A stretch of DNA of 64,000 bases, taken from assembly GCA_051294375.1 (NCBI GenBank), contig CM119267.1, positions 18,082,992 through 18,146,991 of the forward strand, given 5' to 3'. Both the position numbers and the translations under genes were made by a program. This document shows, piece after piece, positions 33,544 to 46,023 of the stretch (position 1 is its first letter; each line of letters opens with the position of its first letter). The notes under the pieces are model-generated. The model did no database searches. It was not told the origin of the DNA and saw nothing but the letters and a program-made list of their open reading frames with translations. This DNA is from Paraspadella gotoi (taxonomy: Eukaryota > Chaetognatha).

Positions 33544-34577
33544 GAAAATTGGTTCTTGCAGGATTGATAGTGATTTAGAAAGGGGTTGAGAAAAAGTAGA
33601 AGAAAAATAAAGGCTTGAAAAGGGAAAACGAAAAGATAGCTGATGTCAAAGGTTCCAGGCAGAAATCTTGTGAAATGAAAAAAATGGGGAAAAAAAATAA
33701 GATGAAATAAAGTAATAAGAGGAGAGAGCGTCGTGGAGACGGTTAAAGATGCCGTTGTGCGTAAACTGTAGCGGCGGAAAGTCTTCGCAAAGAATTATTT
33801 TTTTTTTTTGCAAATGAAAATTCTTCGGTTTCTTTGTAGCGCCAGACACGCAGCGGTATATTGCGTGGCCGATTTCGTTGTTGTTATCGTTGTTGCGTTA
33901 ATAAGTGATGCTTTCGCGGATTCGAAGCGCAAGTTAAGTGGTGCGTCTATTTAAATCAAGAGTTTCTTTTCGCGGATTAATTCGAAGAATACAAAAAAAA
34001 AAGAAAGAGTAAAAAAAGTAGTTCGGTGCTGACATTAACGCGAGTGAACGACGATCTGCATGCCGTATATAGTGAAAAATCCTGTAGGGAGGAAGGAAAA
34101 AAAAATGATCGAATTAAAACTCAATCGAGAAACGTAATTTATTTTTTTTCCGCCGCTCGACGCGCTCGTTAATTAATGGCGCTAAATGGCGTTTGCCCCT
34201 TTTCTCATCGTTAATGGTATAAAAACGGAAAACGTTGATCATTACTTTGCGAGAAGGTATCACCTTGCCAAGTAGCCCGAGAATCGGAGCGAGGCCCTCT
34301 CCAAAAATTTTTTTGTCGATAAAAACGCACTCTGCTCGTGTAATTTTTCTGGCACCATTTTTTTTTGGATCGGCATTTATCGTAACGGCGCGGATGATGT
34401 CGAAGTAGACGACGACGAAAACGACGTCCAAGACGAGGCTGACAACAAATAACTGACCCAAGCGTTGATTATGACTCATATATGAGGCGACATCATCGTT
34501 TTAAAATTTGTTTATCTTTGCCTCATAAAATGGGTCTGACGTTGAAAGCGTCGCTTTATGACGACAGGTATTGAAAG

Positions 34578-34579
<2 letters not shown>

Positions 34580-34670
<91 letters not shown>
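34580..34670 (+). repeat. (CT)45 microsatellite
   Basis: A perfect CT dinucleotide run of about 90 bases. Confidence 0.98.
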
Positions 34671-34674
<4 letters not shown>

Positions 34675-34792
34675 CCTGGTTCCGAATCGAAAATTATTAG
34701 ATTAAAAGGAGAATATTCTCGGTTTGCGTGCAAATTTGCCGACTTTCGAGCGATGATGTACCGATACCTCTCAATAAAACAAAGTTAAATAT

Positions 34793-34796
<4 letters not shown>

Positions 34797-34829
<33 letters not shown>
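34797..34829 (+). repeat. (AG)n microsatellite
   Basis: A perfect AG run about 130 bases after the (CT)45 run. The opposite strand bias means the two could pair as an imperfect hairpin. Confidence 0.97.
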
Positions 34830-34831
<2 letters not shown>

Positions 34832-36300
34832 TCATATTAAGATGCCGTGGCGACTGGGTCGTTATTGGAATTATCGACGTTCTCTCCACTTGAGATCCGG
34901 TTCTCTCCTGTTCGGTCCAGACTTTGAGCGAAAGAGGGAAAAAAAAATCTAACATCGAATGAGATTTGCATCTGAATTGTGGAACCGACGACGTCAGAGT
35001 TGTCATCACCGAAAAAAGTGAGAGTGACAATTTTGTTCGTTCTCGACGTTGGGCGCTGGCGATTCAATTTGACGAAACGACAACGGCGGCTGAGAAATTC
35101 CCGAGTTTAAAACGCGAAAGTAAGAAAAAAAAGTTAGTTTGAAAAACTAACAGCTGAGAGGAAAATAAAAAGTAAAGCAATTATAACAAAAATAGAACAA
35201 TAATAAAAACAGGTGGAGTAACAACGCGTATATAAAGAAGTCGAGCGGGGAATTTTCCCGGATAAAGTAAAGAATAGTTAATAGTACTACAAAGATATAA
35301 ACGAAAAAGTTAAAAAGCTTCACGATTAAACCGCATCGCACGAAGCCGCGTCATTCCACGCCATGCCACGCCTCCGTCCGATAACTAATGGAGGAAACGA
35401 CTGTTGATTCAAAAGAAGGCGGGAAGTTCTAAACACCCACTCCCCCCCTTACTCCACGCCCACCCATCCGGACCCACTCCCACCCCACTCCACCTCCTAC
35501 TCCGCGCAGAGATTCGAGAAACGAGTTGATCCGAATCGTGAAACTGGAAGAGAGTTCAACGACTTTGTGGAAGTCGTCGTTGTCGTTGTCGGTGGCGGCT
35601 GCGGCTGCGGCGGCGGCGGCGGCTCTTTTAGCGAAGATTCGGAAAAGAAAAACTGTCAAGATTCGTTGAGAAGGAAATAGAAACTCGAAAGACTAGAAAC
35701 GCTCGACGGTCGACGCTCTGAATCCTTAGGCTTAGACTAACATTGTGTTTAATTTAATTAAGTAATTTACGTCATATGCCCGGAATAGCTCAAAAGTAAG
35801 ATGCCATTTCGTCAAGTTTTATGCGGAAGTTAAAAATCCTCAGTGGTACTTGAAGTGAATAAACGGGACTGTGAGAGAGTCTTGATTGAAAGCTTGCAGG
35901 GACCTGCTATGTCATTATCTTGTAAGAGTGATGGAGGCCTTAAACCATCAAAGCCTGTCCAAAGTCAGGGGCAAGATAGCTTATTTATTAAATGAATGGA
36001 TAATTTTTATATTGGTTGTACCAATTTCTTTAAAAAAATGTGGCGACCGTGAAAATGAAATGACGGATACGCGACTCTGACAAAATGAAAAAAAAAAGTC
36101 TTGGAATTTGAAATGTGCGGAAAAAAAAAAAGGAAAATATGATGAAAAGTTAAAAAGGTAACATCGAAAGGACAAAATCAGAGCGGTATGTAGTTTCACA
36201 GTGACGATCGTAAGATGTTCTTTTTTTATCACAAGTTTTAATCTTCGACGTCGTTTTTGCGGCCTTCAACGTGACTTCCTTTTTATTCTGGAATAGCGCC

Positions 36301-36301
36301 A

Positions 36302-36334
<33 letters not shown>
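36301..36334 (+). repeat. (ACG)n trinucleotide array
   Basis: About eleven perfect ACG units, followed by a short GC-rich stretch. Confidence 0.95.
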
Positions 36335-36335
<1 letters not shown>

Positions 36336-36400
36336 AGATCACGTGAAACCAGAACGCGAAAAAGCGCGCAGCTCGCGTCGCGATTAAATGAAAAAAATGC

Positions 36401-36401
<1 letters not shown>

Positions 36402-36448
<47 letters not shown>

Positions 36449-36554
36449 GAGAGAGAGAGAGAGAGAAGAGGAGAGAGAAGAGAGAGAGAGAAACATATAG
36501 GTACAAAGTAAGGGAATTATGCTTCAAAAGAAAGAAAAAAAAAGAAAGAAAGAA

Positions 36555-36594
<40 letters not shown>

Positions 36595-36595
36595 A

Positions 36596-36627
<32 letters not shown>

Positions 36628-36640
36628 AAAAGAGTGAAAG
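36402..36640 (+). repeat. Compound (GA)n / (AAAG)n purine tract
   Basis: GA-rich sequence (36402-36492), a short unique spacer, then an AAAG/GAAA tetranucleotide array (36530-36632). It is purine-only on this strand for most of its length. Confidence 0.95.
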
Positions 36641-37659
36641 AGAAAGCGGGAGAGGGTAAGAAATGGGAAAAAGAAAAGGAAATTTCGATGTCTGCGTCAT
36701 AATGAAATCATTCATCGATTTGTCACAAAATGACCTTGTGATACTCTCACAGATAGGATCGTTTGACCTTTCTGGGAATCAAAAAAAAAAAAAAAGAAAG
36801 ATATCGTGTCAGTTCGGAAAATTGTTTGAACTACAAAGACGAATCGTAATCCAATGATAGTTTAAAATTAAATCAGTTTTTCGGAATTTCGGGTTGACCT
36901 CTATTTTCTTTTTGTCCATTTGATTGGGAGTTCGGTATTTTTTTGGCTCGCTTCTTCCGCTTTTTAAAAGGACACATATGCTATGTGATGTTTTTCCACT
37001 GTTTCTCGGCGAGCGAAGTTTGTCTCTCTGTCTGGCTGAACATATGTCTGTCTATCTGTTTGTCTGTCTGTTTCTTTCTCTCTCTCTCTTTCTTTCCCCC
37101 CCCCCCAATTCAAAAATGCCCTTTTTATCTCTAAAATCTAAAAGGAAATGTCTCGAAATTTACAAAAAGAAGCTAAAACTGTACAAAAACGGAAAAAAAC
37201 CCTCTCTTCTCGCGACAACGAAAAACCGCCAGAGCAACAACGCAATCGTGTCGCAGCTGACACCCGCCTGCCGTATGCCGCCTGCCAAATGCCGCCTGCC
37301 GTTTGCTGTCTGCTGCCACCCGCCTGCCTGCCGGGTATAAGTTGCTTGACGTCAAACAGACGAGAAAGATTTTGTTTCGCGAGTGAGAAACGAAATAAGT
37401 TTTTTTTTCGTCAAGGCTAATTATTGCTCTAAATAAATTTAAATAAGTTGGTATTTATAAACAAAGTTTTAATTTTTTACAGAACAGTAATAGATGGATT
37501 TTTTTTTATGAATTTCGCTCATAAGAAATTACCGTTACAATTTGGCGAAAGGCGTTTGCCAAAAAAAAAAATATAATAATAATAATCCGCAAAAATTATC
37601 ATAGTAATAATATATAAATTAAATCTTAATGATTTAACCTTCGTACCTCATCGATAAAT

Positions 37660-38057
37660 ATGTGGAGCGAGACGATGAACGAGATGGCGTCGAGCCTCGT
37701 GAATTCAGCGTCGCTCGCTCCGCCCTGGCGGGCCACGCCCAATTTCGACGTCGAGACCTCGAAAAATAACGCGGAAGACGCCGACGCGGACGCCCCGGCG
37801 CGGAACGTCAACGCCGAGACCATCTTGAAACAGTTGCCCAGTTTCAACGCGGCGATCCAGGCTCAAGCGCCCAACGTGAACATGGCGGTGGACGCGCCCA
37901 TGCTCATCGGGACTTCCATCGCGGACGATGGAGACATCATGGAGTTGATCAGGATCCTTCAACGGGGATTCTATTGTCACATCCACGACGAGGACAAGCC
38001 GGCGACGAGACAACCGGAACGTGCTGAGGAGGCGGCGGTAGATTTGCAGAGTACAAG
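37660..38057 (+). CDS. Isolated coding exon, unrecognised protein
   Basis: The open frame starts with ATG (MWSETMNEMASSLVNSAS) and runs about 130 codons with strong G/C preference at third positions. It includes ILKQLPSFNAAIQAQAPNVN and GDIMELIRILQRGFYCHIHD. The most plausible donor is AAG|GTTAAG at 38057/38058, in phase 2; GTAGAT at 38039 is an alternative. No acceptor is obvious upstream, so it may be a first exon. It lies 8.5 kb upstream of the first LRRC34-like exon on the same strand and could be that gene's 5' exon or a separate gene. The family is not recognised. Confidence 0.5.
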
Positions 38058-38126
38058 GTTAAGGGAGAGGGAGGAAGAAGGGGGTTGGGGGTGCGGCGCG
38101 AGGTGGTTGGCCGGGCAGGGAGTGCG

Positions 38127-38717
38127 GTCTTGGATTTTTGGGGGGTGGAAAAAAGACGTCCCCACCCCGGTTTATAATTCCCGGCATGTTTCACCCCTTA
38201 ACGAGCGAACTCTCCCGCCCTACCAGCCCCAGCTGCCCCTCCCCCCTATCACCTCTGTTGTGGTGTTGGTGTCAAAGTGCCGTGCATACCGCGCGCTCCC
38301 TACACCGCAATGAGTACTCTCCCATTCCTCGAAGTTGATGACAATATTCGAAAGAGTTGAGAATGAGGTGGAAGGTTTTCTACGATTTTTTTCCAACACA
38401 CATCTTTTTTATTGTTATTCTCTCTCTCTCTCTCTCTTTCTCTTTCTCTTATTTTCTCTCTCTCTCTCTCTCTCTGCTCCTCTCTCTTCTCTCTCTCTCT
38501 TCTCCTCTCTCTCTCTCTCTCTCTCTCGTCTTTCTATCTTTTCAATCGTATGGGGCTACGCGGTTCATCTAATCGAACAGGCGCACCGCCGCTCCTTCGT
38601 GCAGCATGTCCGCTGTCACGGAAAACTCTCCTTTCTATCTCTGGTCTACTTTTCTCACGCTCTCTCTTCTCTCCACCTCTCTCTCTACGCTCTCTTCTCT
38701 CTCTCTCTCTCTCTCTG

Positions 38718-38778
<61 letters not shown>

Positions 38779-39077
38779 GGCTCTTCTTCTTCTTTAATTC
38801 TCCGCGTGTCTCCCTCTCCTTTCTCGCCTCCCCCTTTTTTCAAACTCTGGCCTTTTTCCTTCGTCCATCGTACTTCCTTTTCCCACGTCTCCGCCTTATT
38901 CTAATCTCTCTCTCTCTCTCTGTCTCCCTCTCTATCTTCGCTTCCGTTCTTTCCCACATCAAGTCAACTCGGTTACTTTTTCCATTACGTCATTCGCCGT
39001 TTCTGCTTTCATTTCTTTCGTCATCTCTGTTCAATCGCTCTGTCTCACATCATCTTAATTCGTCAAAGTCTCTTCCC

Positions 39078-39108
<31 letters not shown>

Positions 39109-39791
39109 TCTCTCTCTCTCTCTCGTCGTTCTCTCTCTCTCTCTTCTCTTCTCTCTTCTCTCTCTCACTCTCATCAACACACCTCCGTCACACATCGACT
39201 TTTTTATCGTCACCCAACATTCTTGCTTTTTGGTTTTGACTGCTTTTCCTTTTTCCTCTTTACGACGATTATTTTTTATCGTCTTCCACGCTCTCTCTTC
39301 TCGCCTCTCTCCCACTGCCTTTTTCTATAGTTAAACAGTAAAAATAAAGAGGAGCTAAGTTGCGGAAAAGAAGTATAAGGTGTTGGCGGTGCTAGTTGAA
39401 CATTCTATTGTTCAATTATTTCCAGGACGAACATATGTATGAAGCATATACATACATAACATATCATTCTTTCCGTAAAGTATAAACTAAAATATCAGCT
39501 GAACACGAAGTCGCATGACTCTTTTGATTGTCATTAGCCACATTTCTATCAAATTATAATGGATTACCTTCACCTTTCTTTTTAATTATTAACTTTTAAT
39601 TATGAATTGGTACCTCACCTTTCTTTTAACTTATGAACTAAAATTAGTCAGAACTACATGAATTACCCCTCCGTTAAATTTTTTGGCATTGTAATCGCAT
39701 TTTTAAGTAATTCCAGGGAGCGAAAGTATGAACATATGACAATTTTCACAGTATTCATCTCCATGTACATTATTAGAATTCTCTCCTTCTG
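38127..39791 (+). repeat. 1.68-kb direct duplication, copy 1
   Basis: From the TGGATTTTTGGGG start, this copy repeats at an offset of 1683 bases. The central kilobase (about 38170-39200) appears identical between copies, including the lengths of every CT microsatellite. The right-hand part differs by many one-base indels. Confidence 0.95.
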
Positions 39792-39816
39792 NNNNNNNNN
39801 NNNNNNNNNNNNNNNN
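39792..39816. other. Assembly gap (25 N)
   Basis: It lies exactly at the junction of the two duplicate copies, which argues that the duplication was produced during assembly. Confidence 1.
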
Positions 39817-40400
39817 TGCTTGGATTTTTGGGGGTGGGAAAAAGACGTCACGGTTTATAATTCCCGGCATGTTTCACCCCTTAACGAGCGAACTCTCCCG
39901 CCCTACCAGCCCCAGCTGCCCCTCCCCCCTATCACCTCTGTTGTGGTGTTGGTGTCAAAGTGCCGTGCATACCGCGCGCTCCCTACACCGCAATGAGTAC
40001 TCTCCCATTCCTCGAAGTTGATGACAATATTCGAAAGAGTTGAGAATGAGGTGGAAGGTTTTCTACGATTTTTTTCCAACACACATCTTTTTTATTGTTA
40101 TTCTCTCTCTCTCTCTCTCTTTCTCTTTCTCTTATTTTCTCTCTCTCTCTCTCTCTCTGCTCCTCTCTCTTCTCTCTCTCTCTTCTCCTCTCTCTCTCTC
40201 TCTCTCTCTCGTCTTTCTATCTTTTCAATCGTATGGGGCTACGCGGTTCATCTAATCGAACAGGCGCACCGCCGCTCCTTCGTGCAGCATGTCCGCTGTC
40301 ACGGAAAACTCTCCTTTCTATCTCTGGTCTACTTTTCTCACGCTCTCTCTTCTCTCCACCTCTCTCTCTACGCTCTCTTCTCTCTCTCTCTCTCTCTCTG

Positions 40401-40461
<61 letters not shown>

Positions 40462-40760
40462 GGCTCTTCTTCTTCTTTAATTCTCCGCGTGTCTCCCTCT
40501 CCTTTCTCGCCTCCCCCTTTTTTCAAACTCTGGCCTTTTTCCTTCGTCCATCGTACTTCCTTTTCCCACGTCTCCGCCTTATTCTAATCTCTCTCTCTCT
40601 CTCTGTCTCCCTCTCTATCTTCGCTTCCGTTCTTTCCCACATCAAGTCAACTCGGTTACTTTTTCCATTACGTCATTCGCCGTTTCTGCTTTCATTTCTT
40701 TCGTCATCTCTGTTCAATCGCTCTGTCTCACATCATCTTAATTCGTCAAAGTCTCTTCCC

Positions 40761-40791
<31 letters not shown>

Positions 40792-41510
40792 TCTCTCTCT
40801 CTCTCTCGTCGTTCTCTCTCTCTCTCTTCTCTTCTCTCTTCTCTCTCTCACTCTCATCAACACACCTCCGTCACACATCGACTCTTTTTATCGTTCTTGC
40901 TTTTGTGGTTTTGACTGCTTTTCCTTTTTTCCTCTTTACGACGATTATTTTTATCTCTCACGCTCTCTCTCTCGCTCTCTCCCCCACTCCTTTTTTCTAT
41001 AGTTAAACAGTAAAAATAAAGAGGAGCTAAGTTGGGAAAAGAATATAAGGTGTTGGGGTGCAGTGACATTCTTATGTTCACATATTTCCAGACGAACATA
41101 TGTATGAAGCATATACATACATAACATATCATTCTTCCGTAAAGTATAAACTAAAATAATCAGCTGAAACACGAGTCGCATTGACTCTTTGATGTCATAG
41201 CCACATTTCTATCACAATTATGAATGGTACCTCACCTTTCTTTTAATTATTAACTTTTAATTATGAATGGTACCNNNNNNNNNNNNNNNNNNNNNNNNNN
41301 NNNNNNNNNNNNNNNNNNNNNNNNNNNNNNNNNNNNNNNNNNNNNNNNNNNNNNNNNNNNNNNNNNNNNNNNNNNNNNNNNNNNNNNNNNNNNNNNNNNN
41401 NNNNNNNNNNNNNNNNNNNNNNNNNNNNNNNNNNNNNNNNNNNNNNNNNNNNNNNNNNNNGGGAGCGAAAGTATGAAACATATGCACAATTTCACAGTAT
41501 GCATCTCATG
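39817..41510 (+). repeat. 1.68-kb direct duplication, copy 2
   Basis: It matches copy 1. It lacks the coding exon that precedes copy 1 and is cut by the gap at 41275-41460, after which GGGAGCGAAAGTATGAA resumes the alignment with 39717 onward. Confidence 0.93.
41275..41460. other. Assembly gap
   Basis: 186 N inside duplication copy 2. Confidence 1.
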
Positions 41511-41811
41511 GTTCATAACATTACATAACCTTTCTACCAAGTATTGAATTTCTGGTCATTTGTTCACATATATAAGTGATCACGTGACTCATACTAAGAT
41601 TAGGGCGACATGTGAGGATATTTCATTATCAATACGCTTGCCAAGTTAGCCGCAACGTCGTCTTGGAAATCACGTTGAAACTAACCAATATTTTCACAGA
41701 TTGCCTATAAGAATTGTGGGTCTAGCAAATGCTAAAATTTAAAGAATGAACAAATATTGATTAATTGATTAACAATTAATCGAAAAGCGGATATTCTTTT
41801 CGAATCCTCTT

Positions 41812-41845
<34 letters not shown>

Positions 41846-42052
41846 NNNNNNNNNNNNNNNNNNNNNNNNNNNNNNNNNNNNNNNNNNNNNNNNNNNNNNN
41901 NNNNNNNNNNNNNNNNNNNNNNNNNNNNNNNNNNNNNNNNNNNNNNNNNNNNNNNNNNNNNNNNNNNNNNNNNNNNNNNNNNNNNNNNNNNNNNNNNNNN
42001 NNNNNNNNNNNNNNNNNNNNNNNNNNNNNNNNNNNNNNNNNNNNNNNNNNNN
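41846..42052. other. Assembly gap between CT and AG tracts
   Basis: The left flank is (CT)n and the right flank is AGAGAGA. The purine strand switches across the gap. Confidence 1.
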
Positions 42053-42212
42053 AGAGAGAACGATCAAGGAGAATGGGCTAGGGGGAAAGTTTCTGGGAAA
42101 GAAAAAAAAAGAGAGGGAAGGAGAGAGTGGTGACGAAAATGGACGGAGAGAAACTGAAAGGAAGAGAAAGCTAGGAATAAAAAGTTTTTTATCTAATTGA
42201 AGAGCAATTTCA

Positions 42213-42357
42213 ATGTGTTGCACCGCAGTGACTTTATTTCACGTGATATGAATGAAGGCTTTTACCCACCACACTCGGTCTCAAGTCAGCGGCAGGATAG
42301 CTTGCTGAATTTTTTTTAACAAGAACGGTAATTCAAATGTGTTGCACCGCAGTGACT
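42213..42357 (+). repeat. Pair of 21-bp direct repeats
   Basis: ATGTGTTGCACCGCAGTGAC (plus T) occurs at 42213-42233 and again at 42337-42357. Confidence 0.95.
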
Positions 42358-42499
42358 GCCTTATCACGAGTATTTCTCGTGACATGACGTGACGCTACAT
42401 GACTTGACATGCGCTAGCAGACACTTAGATTTGAGTTTTTTTTTCTGTCTTAACAAATGAGCAATCATCAACTATAGGCAAATTATTTGCATTTTTAAC

Positions 42500-42575
42500 G
42501 TAAGTGGACAGACCGACGGACAGACATACCGACCGACCGACAGGCCGACCTAAAAGTGACTTATAGAGTTCCTCC
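42500..42575 (+). repeat. Remnant of dispersed repeat A
   Basis: A CGACCGAC-rich stretch is followed by AAAAGTGACTTATAGAGTTC, resembling CAAAGTGGATTATAGAGTCG at the end of repeat A. Confidence 0.4.
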
Positions 42576-43426
42576 GCGGGTGCTCGCGGCGCAACTAATA
42601 AATCAATATTTTTTTTATTTGTTGTACCAAAGTCATAGACTAACCAAAGCGATAGTTCATCTAACTTTAGAGAGAAAGAGAAAATAATCATTACTGGCGG
42701 AGAATATGAAATATGCAGCGGGTTTTAAACTTTTAATGGCGCGGCATTAAAAATAGATGGCGCTCAGCCGCTGAGATTATGAATTCCTCATAATCTTGAA
42801 GAGTCTCATCTCATCTTTCTTTTATGGCGAAGACGTTAGTCGATCGAAAGTAAAGGTTATTGGTCTCTTACTTCTTTTCCTCTTCTTTCTAACGCTTGTC
42901 CTTTCGCTTCCTTTCTCTTTGGCTTGGATTAGCTTCCTTTGTTTTTATGTTTATTCATTTCTTAACGTTCTTATGCGAACTTGTCGTCGTCGTCGCAATA
43001 AGTCGGATTAGAATATCATACCAATTATCTAAGTTTACAAAAGAGAATAGTTAATTTAATTACTCAACAAAAGGATTCAAAGCTCTCTCTCTCTGTCTTT
43101 TGTGTTTCCTTTTCGCGTTGCCCTTTTTCTTCATTGTTAACCTTGACCCGGATATGACCCGAGCCGACCCGAGTTGACCCGGCCTCAACCTTAAAATCGC
43201 GAGTTCCCTTCAACCTCGACCCGTTTAGCCTTCGTCTTTTTCTCTTTTCCCCGGACGAGGTCAAAATCCGCTTCCTTTTCCAGTCGAAACTTCGCAATTT
43301 CGAAACCCGGCTTTTTTTCCCTTTGAAAGTAACAAAAATAAAGAAAGCTGTAAAGTAACGTTAATGTTAATGTTAATTAGTTAATCAAGATGGAGTTTAA
43401 CCGAGTCGGATTGGCTGCCAACGCAG

Positions 43427-44337
43427 NNNNNNNNNNNNNNNNNNNNNNNNNNNNNNNNNNNNNNNNNNNNNNNNNNNNNNNNNNNNNNNNNNNNNNNNNN
43501 NNNNNNNNNNNNNNNNNNNNNNNNNNNNNNNNNNNNNNNNNNNNNNNNNNNNNNNNNNNNNNNNNNNNNNNNNNNNNNNNNNNNNNNNNNNNNNNNNNNN
43601 NNNNNNNNNNNNNNNNNNNNNNNNNNNNNNNNNNNNNNNNNNNNNNNNNNNNNNNNNNNNNNNNNNNNNNNNNNNNNNNNNNNNNNNNNNNNNNNNNNNN
43701 NNNNNNNNNNNNNNNNNNNNNNNNNNNNNNNNNNNNNNNNNNNNNNNNNNNNNNNNNNNNNNNNNNNNNNNNNNNNNNNNNNNNNNNNNNNNNNNNNNNN
43801 NNNNNNNNNNNNNNNNNNNNNNNNNNNNNNNNNNNNNNNNNNNNNNNNNNNNNNNNNNNNNNNNNNNNNNNNNNNNNNNNNNNNNNNNNNNNNNNNNNNN
43901 NNNNNNNNNNNNNNNNNNNNNNNNNNNNNNNNNNNNNNNNNNNNNNNNNNNNNNNNNNNNNNNNNNNNNNNNNNNNNNNNNNNNNNNNNNNNNNNNNNNN
44001 NNNNNNNNNNNNNNNNNNNNNNNNNNNNNNNNNNNNNNNNNNNNNNNNNNNNNNNNNNNNNNNNNNNNNNNNNNNNNNNNNNNNNNNNNNNNNNNNNNNN
44101 NNNNNNNNNNNNNNNNNNNNNNNNNNNNNNNNNNNNNNNNNNNNNNNNNNNNNNNNNNNNNNNNNNNNNNNNNNNNNNNNNNNNNNNNNNNNNNNNNNNN
44201 NNNNNNNNNNNNNNNNNNNNNNNNNNNNNNNNNNNNNNNNNNNNNNNNNNNNNNNNNNNNNNNNNNNNNNNNNNNNNNNNNNNNNNNNNNNNNNNNNNNN
44301 NNNNNNNNNNNNNNNNNNNNNNNNNNNNNNNNNNNNN
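43427..44337. other. Assembly gap
   Basis: 911 N, the largest gap in the window; the right flank is a (CGT)n array. Confidence 1.

Positions 44338-44370
<33 letters not shown>
44338..44370 (+). repeat. (CGT)n trinucleotide array at a gap edge
   Basis: About eleven CGT units directly follow the 911-N gap, so the true array length is unknown. Confidence 0.95.
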
Positions 44371-44697
44371 TCCTTTCGAAGACCTTCAGAAAGATTTACT
44401 TCTTTCCCTCGCTCTCCGCTCACCATTTCTAACACACAATTATTAAAATACCATATATAATTCTCCACTGGCCACTTCCCGACTTCTCATTTAGCATTTC
44501 TAACCACTTACCGACTTCTCAGCATTTCTAAACTCCCCACTGCCCGCTCCCCGGTTTTCACTCTGGATTTCTTGCTTCTCACTTCATTCCCTAGTATTCT
44601 TCCAACGTTGAATCTTCTTTAAACGAGCTCTTCCTTCAAACTTACCTTCCCTCTTTAACTCACCCCTAAAACTCGCTCCTCCGCCAAACCTCCCCTT

Positions 44698-44817
44698 NNN
44701 NNNNNNNNNNNNNNNNNNNNNNNNNNNNNNNNNNNNNNNNNNNNNNNNNNNNNNNNNNNNNNNNNNNNNNNNNNNNNNNNNNNNNNNNNNNNNNNNNNNN
44801 NNNNNNNNNNNNNNNNN
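44698..44817. other. Assembly gap
   Basis: 120 N in a pyrimidine-rich stretch. Confidence 1.
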
Positions 44818-45551
44818 TCTCTCGCTTTGCCTCGTTACTACTCTCGAAGGTCTCCGACCGTTTGACCGTCCGTTGGCCTCGAGAGGTTCGTCCATCCCCT
44901 GACCTCTCACTCTGCCCCCAGCGTCCCCTGGACCAGTTCCGAGTGGGCGTGGAGCGACGGGCGAAAGAAACTCGCGATCAAAGGCGGATTTTTTTGGTGT
45001 GAGGTGGTGAGCCCCGGATTCCATCGACCGGAAAGAAGCGCGACCTGCATCCTCTCTTTCGTTAGTTTTAGCCTTTTTCCTCTGGTTCTCCTATTCGCCT
45101 TTTACAAGGATATCCCGTTCTCCCACAAGCCAGTTGTTCCGTTCTGTTTTTAACGTTTATACGTGAATCTGTTCTTTATTCTGCTTTCCCATCTCATGTG
45201 ACCAATTTGAATTTCTTTCATCTTTACCGATTAGTCTGAAAAACTAAAATGTTTAAATATACTAACGGCAAATAGACCGACCTACCGACCGACCAGGATC
45301 AACTCTCTCATCTTGACCTCGTTTATCGCATCACGCAAATCCTAGTCGAGTTCCGCTTGACCTTTTCTCGTTCATCCCCTACTTTCGTCTCACCTTTTCC
45401 CTTTTGTCTTACTCCTTTTCAATTCTCTTTTTTTTTATTCTTTTTTTTTTATTCACTTTGGCTTAGGTTTGGCGTTTTTTTTTCTTTCTTTTTCTATCTT
45501 TCTGTATTTTTTCTTTCTGTTTTTGTTTCTTTGTTTCTATCTTTCGTGCCT

Positions 45552-45586
<35 letters not shown>

Positions 45587-45906
45587 NNNNNNNNNNNNNN
45601 NNNNNNNNNNNNNNNNNNNNNNNNNNNNNNNNNNNNNNNNNNNNNNNNNNNNNNNNNNNNNNNNNNNNNNNNNNNNNNNNNNNNNNNNNNNNNNNNNNNN
45701 NNNNNNNNNNNNNNNNNNNNNNNNNNNNNNNNNNNNNNNNNNNNNNNNNNNNNNNNNNNNNNNNNNNNNNNNNNNNNNNNNNNNNNNNNNNNNNNNNNNN
45801 NNNNNNNNNNNNNNNNNNNNNNNNNNNNNNNNNNNNNNNNNNNNNNNNNNNNNNNNNNNNNNNNNNNNNNNNNNNNNNNNNNNNNNNNNNNNNNNNNNNN
45901 NNNNNN
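45587..45906. other. Assembly gap after a (CTTT)n array
   Basis: 320 N. The left flank is a CTTT tetranucleotide array and the right flank is CCGCCGCC-rich. Confidence 1.
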
Positions 45907-46023
45907 CCGCCGCCACCGCCGCCGCCCGCTGCCTCCGCCCGCCGTCCGCGGCGCGAGAATTTAAGCGAAAACAATTTCTCTCATTTTTTTTGGTTTTCAA
46001 GTTTCGTGGTTTTGTTTTTGTTT

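Larger units (their letters stand above)
32658..37659. other. Gene-free region of simple sequence
   Basis: No exon was recognised. The region holds homopolymer T and A runs, (GA)n near 33511, the arrays listed separately, and GC-richer patches (35350-35650) without a convincing frame. The promoter of the minus-strand gene should lie at its left edge. Confidence 0.5.

Noticed and set aside
37660-37850. Minus-strand reading of the 37.7-kb exon with a GTACGA donor-like site
   Set aside because: The plus frame has much better third-position G/C bias and a longer open frame; the minus frame meets a stop just upstream.
38412-39239. Long Ser/Leu-rich open frames (up to about 300 codons)
   Set aside because: They are translations of CT microsatellites, which stay open in several frames. 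There is no start context, domain or codon bias.
43390-44460. Open frames spanning runs of N
   Set aside because: Unknown bases are read through as X; no real coding evidence.
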